Shown: positions 16,458 through 24,143 of the stretch, in pieces
Position numbering within the stretch: the stretch's first letter is position 1
Layout: each line of letters begins with the position of its first letter
Assembly: GCA_020431545.1 (NCBI GenBank)
Contig: JAGQIB010000222.1
Span: 1 to 28,934, forward strand
Length of the DNA: 28,934 bases
Reading direction: 5' to 3'
From: Gemmatimonadota bacterium
GTDB taxonomy: Bacteria > ARS69
The notes under the pieces: model-generated
What the model saw: only the letters and a program-made list of their open reading frames with translations
Databases searched by the model: none
Told to the model about the DNA's origin: nothing
Made by a program: the position numbers and the translations under genes

Positions 16458-17651
16458 ATGACGCCCGTCGACGATCAATCCCCCGAATCCACCGCCCACG
16501 TGGACTTCGATCGGCTGGAACGGGACGGCCTCCAGGAGGTCCGGCAGTTCCGTGAACGCATGGCCCGCACGGCGAATCGTCATCGCCGCCGCCGCTGGCT
16601 CCTGCCGACATCGCTATTGCTGAACGCGATCGTCCTGGCCGCATTGATCGCGGCGGCGAAGGGCGCCCTGTTCGGAGCGCGCGAGACCCCTCCGGTCCTG
16701 TTCGAGGGCAACGTGGTCCAGATCCTCAGCCTGTCCGGCGAGGAGGTGATCTGGACGCACGAGTTTCCCGCGCGCGTCTCGCGGGCCGAGATCGCTCCGT
16801 GGGGACGTCGCCCGCGCGAGGTGGTGGTCTCGCTTTACTCGGAGTCGGGGCGACCGGGTCCCGTTCTCGACTGGGACTTCCGGCGGAACCGCGAGGTCTG
16901 GCGCCACGAGATGTCGCCCGAGGAACTCATCCGGTACTTCCCGGCCGACCTGGTCCGCGTGGGAGCCGTCTGGTGCAACGACTTCGCGTTCGCGGACGTG
17001 GACGGCGACGGCGAGGCGGAGATCGCGGCGGCGTTCCATTCCGAGATCTACTACCCGGCCGGTCTCCGCACGCTCGATCGCGACGGCCACGTGCTCGGGA
17101 CCTACTGGCACCCCGGATACTTCGACGAGGTGCTCGCGGCGGACGTCGATCGGGACGGCGACGACGAGATCCTCGCCGCAGGCACGAACAACGCGCATCA
17201 CGGCGCGACCATCGTCCTGCTCGATGCGGAACACCTGTCCGGCTGCGCCCGGGACGACTCGTCGAATCGGATGATGACGCAAGAGGGGCCGGTGGACGAC
17301 GGCGCACTCGCGCGGCTCGTCCTCCCCGCCTGGGACCGGGAGATCATGGACGCGGTGGGGATCGAGAGACTCCACGCGCACAAGATGGCGTGGCGGGGAA
17401 TCGATCGGCAGATCCAGATCGAGATCGGACTCGAGTCCCGGAGCGCGACGGCCCTGATCCGGACGGACGCGGAGCTGCGCCCGCTCGAGGTCATCCCCCA
17501 CGGAGGACTGCTGAACACGGCCCGCATCGCGCGGGAGCAGGGACTCCTCTCGGTCGACGCGACGACACAGCAGTTCTGGGACGAGTGGCTCGCGCACGCG
17601 CAACGCTTCGGCGAGCTGGCGACTCCCGCCCCGTCCGCTCCGGCCTCCTAG
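16458..17651 (+). CDS. Single-pass membrane protein with extracytoplasmic FG-GAP/VCBS-type repeats
   Basis: A 397-residue protein: ~46-residue cytoplasmic N-terminus, membrane helix at about 48-68 preceded by RHRRRRW, and a large outer domain. Two calcium-loop repeats of FG-GAP/VCBS type are clear, ADVDGDGEAEI (179-189) and ADVDRDGDDEI (228-238). The rest of the outer part is probably an irregular propeller. It follows the sigma factor after 12 bases with GGAG near its ATG, so it is likely co-transcribed and is a candidate membrane regulator (anti-sigma-like sensor) of that sigma factor. The cytoplasmic tail has no zinc-binding anti-sigma motif, so this role is inference from position and topology only. 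Confidence 0.75.
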   Translation: MTPVDDQSPESTAHVDFDRLERDGLQEVRQFRERMARTANRHRRRRWLLPTSLLLNAIVLAALIAAAKGALFGARETPPVLFEGNVVQILSLSGEEVIWTHEFPARVSRAEIAPWGRRPREVVVSLYSESGRPGPVLDWDFRRNREVWRHEMSPEELIRYFPADLVRVGAVWCNDFAFADVDGDGEAEIAAAFHSEIYYPAGLRTLDRDGHVLGTYWHPGYFDEVLAADVDRDGDDEILAAGTNNAHHGATIVLLDAEHLSGCARDDSSNRMMTQEGPVDDGALARLVLPAWDREIMDAVGIERLHAHKMAWRGIDRQIQIEIGLESRSATALIRTDAELRPLEVIPHGGLLNTARIAREQGLLSVDATTQQFWDEWLAHAQRFGELATPAPSAPAS

Positions 17652-17680
17652 GACCCCTCCGCCGCGCCGGCCGGGCGGCC

Positions 17681-17689
17681 TGATATACT
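17681..17689 (+). promoter_or_regulatory. Extended -10 promoter element for the Asp-box gene at 17730
   Basis: TGATATACT: a TGn extension followed by TATACT (17684-17689), 40 bases before the ATG. No -35 match, as allowed for extended -10 promoters. It implies this gene can be transcribed apart from the sigma-factor pair. Confidence 0.45.
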
Positions 17690-17729
17690 CGCTGGCGCCC
17701 CCTCCCGCGACCACCACCGGAGCGAGACC

Positions 17730-20294
17730 ATGCCGCGCCCGCCGCTACTCCGCCGCCCCGTCGCCCCGGTCCTGCTGGCCGGCGCTCTTCTCGCGGGGGG
17801 CCTGCTCGTCGCCCGCGACACGCCGTCGCCGACCGAGCCGCCGAAGCAGCCGAACGAGTGGTTCCACTTCCAGCGCGCCTGGCCCGCCCACGACCTCCCG
17901 CAGGGCGCGTACGCGCGCGCGCTGCGACAGGCGCGCGCCCTCGCTCCCGAGCGCGGACGCGCCGTCGGCGGCGAGTGGCAGGCCGCGGGCCCCACGAACG
18001 TGGGCGGGCGGGTGACCGCGATCGCGGTCGACCCCACGAACGCGTCGCGCTACTGGATCGGCGCCGCGGATGGAGGAGTCCTGCGAACGACGGACGCGGG
18101 CAACACGTGGACGCCGCTTCTCGACGACTTCGGCGGCCTCTCCGTGGGCGCGCTCGCGCACCACCCGAGCGATCCCGGCGTGCTCCTCTGCGGTACGGGC
18201 GAGGCGAACACGTCCGGCGACTCGTACGACGGCGTCGGCATCCTGAAGACGACGGACGGCGGCGACACGTGGACGAACCTCGGGCTGCCGAACTCGCAAC
18301 GCATCGCGAAGATCGCGTGGGACGCCACGAACCCCGCGCGAATCTGGGTCGCGGTCGCCGGCGGCCTGTTCTCGACCGGCCCCGACCGCGGCGTCTACCG
18401 CTCCACGGACTCCGGCGCCACCTGGAGTCGCGTGCTGTTCCTCTCGGACATGACCTCCGCGACGGACGTGGTGGTGGATCCCACGAACGGTGATCGCGTG
18501 TACGCCGCGATGTGGGATCGGCTGCGCTCGCCGAGCGATCGGATCGTCTCCGGTCCGAACTCCGGAATCTGGCGCTCCACGAACGGCGGCGACACGTGGG
18601 TCGAGATGACGAGCGGCGTGCCCACGGGCTCCGACGTCGCGCGCATCGGGCTCGCCGTCGCCCCGAGCCAGCCGTCGCGCGTGTACGCCGTGTACTCGCG
18701 CTTCAACACGACGTCCGGCACCTACCTCGACGACGTCTACCGCTCCGACAACTTCGGCACGAACTGGAGCGCCGTGAGCAACTCGTCGATCGGGAATCCG
18801 TACTCGTCGTTCGGCTGGTACTTCGGGCAGATCCGGGTCTCTCCGACCAACCCCTCGGAGGTGTACGTCCTCGGCGTGACGCTCGAGCGCTCGACGGACG
18901 GCGGCGTGAACTGGTCCGACCGCACGCCGATCCACGTGGACCAGCACGACCTCTGGATCAATCCCGCGGCGGGCGCCAGCCTCATCGCGGGCCACGACGG
19001 TGGCGTCGACACCTCGGTGAATTCGGGCGCCAGCTGGTCGAAGAAGCCGGACCTGCCGATCACGCAGTTCTACGCGATCACGGTGGACCCGCAGCTCCCG
19101 CACCGCATCTACGGCGGAACGCAGGACAACTCCACCCCGCGCACGCTCACGGGCGCGCTCGACGACTGGGACGTCCTGATCGGGGGCGACGGCTTCACCG
19201 TGGTCGTGGACCCCACGAACTCGAACACGATCTACGGCGAGTACCAGTACGGCGGTCTCTCCAAGGCGACCGACGGGTCGAACTTCTTCTCGATCTTCTA
19301 CGGCGCGGGCGACGGACGCGCGAACTGGCACATGCCGTTCGTGATGCATCCCACGGAGCCGCAGACGCTGTACGCCGGCACGTACCGGGTGCACCGCACG
19401 ACGAACGGCGGGAACAGCTGGAGCGCGATCTCGCCGGATCTCACGGACGGCGCCGGCGGGGGCGCCCTGGTGTTCGGCACGCTCACGACGCTCGCGCTGG
19501 CCCCGTCGGCGCCGAGCACGATCTACTCCGGCGCGGACGACGGCAGCGTGTGGGTCACGACGAACGGCGGCTCGTCGTGGTCGAACGTCGAGGCGGGCCT
19601 GCCCGTACGCTGGGTCACGCGGGTCGCGGTCGATCCGGGCGACGACGCGATCGCGTACGTGACCCATTCGGGCTACCGCGAGGACGTGTTCACGCCGCAC
19701 GTGTTCCGCACCACGAACCACGGCACGACCTGGGCCGACATCAGCGGCAATCTTCCGAACGCGCCCGCCAACGACCTGATCGTGGATCCCCAGGACACGA
19801 ACCGACTCTACGTGGCGACGGACGTCGGCGTGTACACGAGCGCGGATCTCGGCGGCACGTGGACCGTACTCGGCTCGGGGCTGCCGCTGTGCGTCGTGGC
19901 GGATCTCGAGCTGCACGACGACTCGCGCGCGCTCGTCGCCGGCACGCACGGTCGCTCGGCGTTCACGTTCGATCTCACGACCGTGGTCGACGCACCGGTC
20001 GTGGCCGACGTGGCCGGCGGACCGTCGCTCGAGGCGCCTTTCCCGAACCCGACCGCGGATCGCTCGCTGTTCGCGTTCACGCTGCCCCGGGCGGGAACCG
20101 CCCACGTGTCGATCCACGACGTCACGGGCCGGCGCATCCGGGAACTCCGGACCGGCGAGGCGCCCGCCGGTCGCACCGCCGTCACCTGGGACGGAACGAA
20201 CGACGCCGGCGACCCGGTGGCCGCCGGCGTGTACTTCGCCCGGCTCGAAGCGCTCGGAGAGCGGCGCTCCGTGAAGGTGTCACGGCTTCGCTAG
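17730..20294 (+). CDS. Secreted Asp-box (BNR/sortilin-type) beta-propeller protein with C-terminal FlgD-Ig/sorting-type domain
   Basis: An 854-residue exported protein, paralogue of the one at 3697-6210. An N-terminal hydrophobic segment (about 9-28) serves as signal peptide or anchor. Around eleven Asp-box turns run through residues 110-750 (for example RTTDAGNTW, RSTDSGATW, RSTNGGDTW, RTTNHGTTW). The propeller ends in ADLELHDDSRALVAGTHGR, and the tail domain (about 765-854) shows PFPNP, DVTGRRI and DAGDPVAAGVYF, ending in SRLR. Such propellers are found in sialidases, xyloglucanases and Vps10-type receptors; no catalytic residue could be assigned. The ATG has GGAG seven bases upstream. Located just after the sigma/membrane-protein pair and convergent with the hydrolase-like gene. 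Confidence 0.88.
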   Translation: MPRPPLLRRPVAPVLLAGALLAGGLLVARDTPSPTEPPKQPNEWFHFQRAWPAHDLPQGAYARALRQARALAPERGRAVGGEWQAAGPTNVGGRVTAIAVDPTNASRYWIGAADGGVLRTTDAGNTWTPLLDDFGGLSVGALAHHPSDPGVLLCGTGEANTSGDSYDGVGILKTTDGGDTWTNLGLPNSQRIAKIAWDATNPARIWVAVAGGLFSTGPDRGVYRSTDSGATWSRVLFLSDMTSATDVVVDPTNGDRVYAAMWDRLRSPSDRIVSGPNSGIWRSTNGGDTWVEMTSGVPTGSDVARIGLAVAPSQPSRVYAVYSRFNTTSGTYLDDVYRSDNFGTNWSAVSNSSIGNPYSSFGWYFGQIRVSPTNPSEVYVLGVTLERSTDGGVNWSDRTPIHVDQHDLWINPAAGASLIAGHDGGVDTSVNSGASWSKKPDLPITQFYAITVDPQLPHRIYGGTQDNSTPRTLTGALDDWDVLIGGDGFTVVVDPTNSNTIYGEYQYGGLSKATDGSNFFSIFYGAGDGRANWHMPFVMHPTEPQTLYAGTYRVHRTTNGGNSWSAISPDLTDGAGGGALVFGTLTTLALAPSAPSTIYSGADDGSVWVTTNGGSSWSNVEAGLPVRWVTRVAVDPGDDAIAYVTHSGYREDVFTPHVFRTTNHGTTWADISGNLPNAPANDLIVDPQDTNRLYVATDVGVYTSADLGGTWTVLGSGLPLCVVADLELHDDSRALVAGTHGRSAFTFDLTTVVDAPVVADVAGGPSLEAPFPNPTADRSLFAFTLPRAGTAHVSIHDVTGRRIRELRTGEAPAGRTAVTWDGTNDAGDPVAAGVYFARLEALGERRSVKVSRLR

Positions 20295-20303
20295 CCGCGC
20301 GCC

Positions 20304-21911
20304 CTAGCGCAGCTGCACCTTGGAGGTCGTGCGGCGACCGTCCGCGGCGACCGCGCGCAGGAAGTAGGTTCCGGCGGGCACCCGCCGCCCCGCGTCGTCG
20401 ACGGCGTCCCAGCGGATCTCACCCGACGTGTCGGTGCGGTTCCGCGCGGTCACGTCCGCCACGCGACGGCCCAGCACGTCGTACACCGCGAACTCCACCG
20501 GCAGGTCGGCCGGGGCGGTGAACGTCGCGCGGACGGAGCCCTCCGCGGGATTCGGGAACACGCGCAGCGCGAACTCCCCCGCCGCCGCGATCTCGGGCGC
20601 GGCCGTCGGCGCGTCCGGGTCGCGGTAGATGCGGTAGACGTGGGCCTCGTAGCCGTCGAACGTGTCGGTGAACTGATCCCCGTTCACCGGAATCCAGCGT
20701 TGCTCGAACAGCACCTCCGCCCACTCGGCGTCGAGGTTTCCGGGGACGTGGATCGTGGCCGGTCCCGAGTAGCCGTTGCGGCTCGCGGCGAACACGAGTC
20801 CCTCCTCCTCCACGTCCTTCCGCCCGAAGGTGTCCACGTCGGCCTGGTTGTCGGAGACGCCTTCCAGCTTCGGTTGCGCCAGGCTCGGCGCGATCGACGC
20901 GAACTCGGAGATCACCTGCCGGGTGACGTCCCAGTTGTCCTCGCCGCTGCCGAGCTCGTGGTACCAGGTCCAGCCCGCCCACAGGAGTCCGGTCGCGCCG
21001 TGGATGATCGACTGCGTTGCCTCCCAGCGGGACTCCTTCAGCGGGATCGACTTGTGGGCCTGCACGATCATCCAGAGCGGCTGCCCCGGTTCGTTCAGCT
21101 CGTTCAGGAAGATGTCGGCGGCGATCGGCAGTCGATCCATCTTGCACTCGGGCCAGCCGAGGACGTTGAAGTCCGTGCAGGTTCCGGGACCGGCGGGGTA
21201 CGGGTAGCTCGCGAAGAGCACGATATCCGTGGCCGGGATGTAGCCCGAGACGTCGTCTTTCCAGGTCTGCAGATCCTTGGACAGGTGCGCCGGCGCGAAG
21301 TTCATCACCACCGGTCGCGCGCCGTCGACGTCGTGCAGCTGCTCGAACGTCTCGAGAACGTGCAGGCTGTCGATGTCGCCGACCTGGCCGCGGGAGATGG
21401 TCCACACCGGCTCGTCCCGGTTCGCGTAGCCGAGGTGGCGACCGTTCCAGGGGAAGCACTGGTCGAGATCCTCGAGCAGGTTGTTCTCGTACATCGGATT
21501 GTCGACCTCGAACTCCGGCGTGTTCGGATTGTCCCAGTTCCAGGTGTCCGGCGAACCGGTGACGACGTAGTAGCCGGTCGCGAGCGCGGAGTCGCGGATG
21601 GCGGCGCACGTCGCGAGCGATTCCGAGTAGGCGAATCCGAGATCCCACACCGTGTTCGCGCCCGACTGACGAATGCGGTCGTTCCAGTCGTCCGGGTACT
21701 GCTCGATTCCGAGATCGAGGAGACCCACCGGGAAGAACCGCTGACCGTTCACGCGCAGGATCTTGTCGAAGCCGATCCAGACCGACTGCGCGTGGACGGT
21801 GCCCGCAACGAGGAGCAGGCCCAGGGCCGCCAGCGCGGTTCGGCTCCAGGCGAGCGTCGACCGGCTCCGAAGGAGTGACGTGCGGCGCGGCAGGCGCGCG
21901 AAATGCAGCAT
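20304..21911 (-). CDS. Secreted TIM-barrel glycoside-hydrolase-like protein with C-terminal FlgD-Ig/sorting-type domain
   Basis: A 535-residue exported protein. The long signal region (1-41) has several Arg residues, a hydrophobic core and a VHA cleavage site. The start of the mature part, KILRVNGQRFFPVGLLDLG, is the typical first strand of clan A glycoside hydrolases (beta-galactosidase-like barrels); further barrel-like strands include GYANRDEPVW, IVLFASYPYP and GLLWAGWTWY. E in RDEP could be an acid/base residue, but I could not identify a second catalytic acid with certainty, so substrate and activity are unknown. About residues 440-535 are the shared tail domain (VFPNP, DVLGRRV, DDAGRRVPAGTYF) ending in VQLR. 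ATG has GGAG nine bases upstream. Confidence 0.78.
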   Translation of the reverse strand: MLHFARLPRRTSLLRSRSTLAWSRTALAALGLLLVAGTVHAQSVWIGFDKILRVNGQRFFPVGLLDLGIEQYPDDWNDRIRQSGANTVWDLGFAYSESLATCAAIRDSALATGYYVVTGSPDTWNWDNPNTPEFEVDNPMYENNLLEDLDQCFPWNGRHLGYANRDEPVWTISRGQVGDIDSLHVLETFEQLHDVDGARPVVMNFAPAHLSKDLQTWKDDVSGYIPATDIVLFASYPYPAGPGTCTDFNVLGWPECKMDRLPIAADIFLNELNEPGQPLWMIVQAHKSIPLKESRWEATQSIIHGATGLLWAGWTWYHELGSGEDNWDVTRQVISEFASIAPSLAQPKLEGVSDNQADVDTFGRKDVEEEGLVFAASRNGYSGPATIHVPGNLDAEWAEVLFEQRWIPVNGDQFTDTFDGYEAHVYRIYRDPDAPTAAPEIAAAGEFALRVFPNPAEGSVRATFTAPADLPVEFAVYDVLGRRVADVTARNRTDTSGEIRWDAVDDAGRRVPAGTYFLRAVAADGRRTTSKVQLR

Positions 21912-21957
21912 GGAGAGCGGCTCCGGGGGGCTCCGGGTGAAGGGGCAGCAGACGCGG

Positions 21958-21963
21958 ATTCTA
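21958..21963 (-). promoter_or_regulatory. Candidate -10 element for the hydrolase-like gene at 21911
   Basis: Minus-strand TAGAAT, identical to the arcA -10, 46 bases before the start codon. The -35 position has no good match. Confidence 0.35.
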
Positions 21964-22079
21964 GCGGATCCCGGGGCCGCGGAGGAAGAGGACCGCCCGC
22001 CGCCCGCAGGCGCATCGCGAAGAGAATACCCCAGGGCGCGCGGCTGCGGGAAGAGACCCTGGCTGCTTGTGAGGAACGC

Positions 22080-22250
22080 TCACTGTCGGTTGCAGCGGTC
22101 CCCGGTGGCGTCCCCGGGCGAGACCCGCGAACAGCCGCATCCGGAAGAACCGGTCGTCGAGACGGGGCTTCCGGCCGCCCGGAGACGAAGCCATCCCCAG
22201 ATCCCGGTGGCCACTCCGAGGCCCAGCACCACGACGACGTCCGTCCACAT
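22080..22250 (-). CDS. Small single-membrane-helix peptide with C-terminal cysteines, last gene of the Rnf operon
   Basis: A 56-residue frame starting two bases after the rnfA stop (TAG, TC, ATG). Residues 4-21 form one membrane helix (VVVVLGLGVATGIWGW), then LRLR, then a Ser/Gly-rich tail with GCGC (C38, C40) and C53. It resembles in layout the small FeoB-associated Cys-rich membrane proteins (one helix, then a Cys-rich tail). It also sits where rnfB starts in rnfCDGEAB operons, and RnfB likewise begins with a membrane helix followed by cysteines, so a shortened relic is possible. The tight spacing after five overlapping genes supports it as a real gene; no ferredoxin domain follows it. Confidence 0.55.
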   Translation of the reverse strand: MWTDVVVVLGLGVATGIWGWLRLRAAGSPVSTTGSSGCGCSRVSPGDATGDRCNRQ

Positions 22251-22252
22251 GA

Positions 22253-22834
22253 CTAGCCCGCCCCGAGCAGGCCGGCGAAGCCCATGAACGCGAGCGACAG
22301 GATGCCGGCGATGAGCAGCTGGATCGCGGTGCCCCGCGCCGCGGCCGGAACGTCCGACAGCTCCACCTCGACCCGGATGCCGGCCATCAGAACCAGCGCC
22401 AGCGTCAGGCCGGCCCCGGCGCCGATCGCGAACACGATTCCCTCGAGGAATCCGTAGCCGCGGTTCGTCTGGAACAGGGCGAGACCGAGGATCGCGCAGT
22501 TCGTGGTGATGAGCGGCAGGAAGATCCCGAGCGCGCGGAACAGTGCGGGCGAGAGCTTCTTGATCGCCATCTCCACGAACTGCACCACGCTCGCGATCAC
22601 GAGGATGAAGCTGATCAGCTTCAGGTACGGGGCGTACGGGAGGATGAACCGGTCGAGCGCCCACGCGCACGCCGACGTGATCACCAGGACGAAGATGTTC
22701 GCGAGCCCGAGACGAAACGCCGTATCGAGACGCCCGGACACACCGAAGAAGGGACACAGCCCGAGGAAATACGACAGCGTGAAGTTGTTCACCACCATCG
22801 CGCCCAGGAAGATCCAGAGGAGATGCCCGCTCAT
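22253..22834 (-). CDS. rnfA: Rnf complex subunit RnfA
   Basis: A 193-residue integral membrane subunit of the Rnf ferredoxin:NAD+ oxidoreductase, an ion pump. Six membrane helices are expected, and the family patterns NNFTLSYFLGLCPFFGVS near the N-terminus and LPLITTNCAILG in the middle are present. Both contain the conserved cysteines (C27 in GLCPF and the Cys of TTNCAI) thought to hold an intramembrane iron-sulfur centre together with RnfE. The ATG overlaps the rnfE stop as ATGA. Confidence 0.95.
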   Translation of the reverse strand: MSGHLLWIFLGAMVVNNFTLSYFLGLCPFFGVSGRLDTAFRLGLANIFVLVITSACAWALDRFILPYAPYLKLISFILVIASVVQFVEMAIKKLSPALFRALGIFLPLITTNCAILGLALFQTNRGYGFLEGIVFAIGAGAGLTLALVLMAGIRVEVELSDVPAAARGTAIQLLIAGILSLAFMGFAGLLGAG

Positions 22835-23487
22835 GCGGCCGCCTTTCGCAGGGGCTCGACCGCGGCGGCCTTCGCCCGGGCCGCCGCGCGTGCCTTCCAG
22901 GCGCCGAACACGAGCAGGATCGCGCCGAGCATGAGAAACCCGCCGGGGGGCAGGATCATCACGACCCAGGGCTCGAAGTTCGGACCGAACAGCGACACGC
23001 CGAACAGCGTGCCGTTGCCGAGGATCTCCCGCGTGGCGCCCAGCAGGAACAGTGCGAACGTGAACCCCGCGCCCATGCCCACCGCGTCCGCCACCGCGAG
23101 GCGGATTCCGTGCCGCGACGCGAACGCCTCCTGCCGGCCGAGGATCACGCAGTTCACGACGATGAGCGAGATGAACGCGCCGAGCTCCTTGTGGATGCCC
23201 GGCACGAACGCCTGCAGGACGAGATCGGCGATCGTCACGAACGTCGCGATGATCACGATGTAGGTGGAGATGCGGACCGGCTTCGGGATCACCTTCCGCA
23301 GGCTGGAGACGAGGAAGCTCGAGCCCACGAGCACGAAGAACGTCGCCACGCCCATCGCGAGCGCATTCGGGGCCGTGTTCGTGACCGCAAGCGACGGGCA
23401 CATCCCGAGCACCTGCACGAGGACGGGATTCTCGCGCCACAGCCCCTTGAGGAGCTCCTCCCGCACCGAGAGCTCACGCGCCTTCAA
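22831..23487 (-). CDS. rnfE: Rnf complex subunit RnfE
   Basis: A 218-residue membrane subunit homologous to RnfA and its partner in the membrane core. The N-terminus (ELLKGLWRENPVLVQVLGMCPSLAVT) and the middle motif SLIVVNCVILGR are typical, each with a conserved Cys. The proposed start is TTG at 23487, which forms a TTGA overlap with the rnfG stop and has GGAG eight bases upstream; no ATG would give a full-length protein. This matches the TTG start inferred for the greA-like gene. Confidence 0.94.
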   Translation of the reverse strand: MKARELSVREELLKGLWRENPVLVQVLGMCPSLAVTNTAPNALAMGVATFFVLVGSSFLVSSLRKVIPKPVRISTYIVIIATFVTIADLVLQAFVPGIHKELGAFISLIVVNCVILGRQEAFASRHGIRLAVADAVGMGAGFTFALFLLGATREILGNGTLFGVSLFGPNFEPWVVMILPPGGFLMLGAILLVFGAWKARAAARAKAAAVEPLRKAAA

Positions 23488-24143
23488 GACGCACTCTCCA
23501 GGCGCGACGCCCAGGTGCGCGCCACGGCGTCGAGGACCTTCACCACGGCGCGCGAGGAGATCGTCGCCCCGGTGATGGCGTCGACCTGATTCGGCGCCGT
23601 CTTCTCTCCGCGCTTCACGAGCACGACCTCCGGATCGATTGCAAGCGCCTCGAAGTTCGCCGCGAACTGGGCATCCTTCGCGATCTTGTCGCCGAGGCCG
23701 GGAGTCTCCCGGCTCTCCAGGACCTTGACCCCCACGATCCGTCGCCCCGCGGGCTCGTAGCCCACAAGCAGGCGAATCGTGTCCTGGAATCCCGCGCCCT
23801 CCGCGGGAATCGCGTAGCCGAGCAGCGTGCCGGCGTCGTCGCGGGCGGCGAACACCTCGGCCGGCGGCGCGCCGCTCGCGTTCGTCCCCGGTTCCGCCGC
23901 GGCCACGAGGCGGTCGCCTTGCCACGCGAACGGTTCGAGCTTCGTGGATCCGGGCACCACCAGGAACACCGCCTCGCGGAGCGCGCGCGCCTGGTTCGCC
24001 TGCACGATCGGCAACGTGGCGTCGTACGTCGCCACGAGCCCGGCGCCGGACAGCACGCCGGCCACGACCAGAGTGGCGACGAGCTTCAGCGAGCCGGGTT
24101 CCCGGGTCGGTCCGGGCACGATCACGCTCGAGCCGGTGCTCAT
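23484..24143 (-). CDS. rnfG: Rnf complex subunit RnfG (covalent FMN protein)
   Basis: A 219-residue subunit with one N-terminal membrane helix (about 20-40) and a periplasmic FMN-binding domain. The flavinylation motif Dxx(S/T)GAT is present as DAITGAT, with T194 the expected attachment site; ETPGLGDKI is also typical of RnfG/NqrC. Attachment needs the flavin transferase ApbE, which is not in the window. The ATG overlaps the rnfD stop as ATGA. Confidence 0.95.
   Translation of the reverse strand: MSTGSSVIVPGPTREPGSLKLVATLVVAGVLSGAGLVATYDATLPIVQANQARALREAVFLVVPGSTKLEPFAWQGDRLVAAAEPGTNASGAPPAEVFAARDDAGTLLGYAIPAEGAGFQDTIRLLVGYEPAGRRIVGVKVLESRETPGLGDKIAKDAQFAANFEALAIDPEVVLVKRGEKTAPNQVDAITGATISSRAVVKVLDAVARTWASRLESAS

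Noticed and set aside
17745..20117. 790-codon minus-strand frame
   Set aside because: Antisense shadow of the second Asp-box gene, same composition artefact.
20289..20307. Inverted repeat GCTAG ... CTAGC as terminator
   Set aside because: Only 5 bp, and it simply consists of the two convergent TAG stop codons with neighbouring bases.
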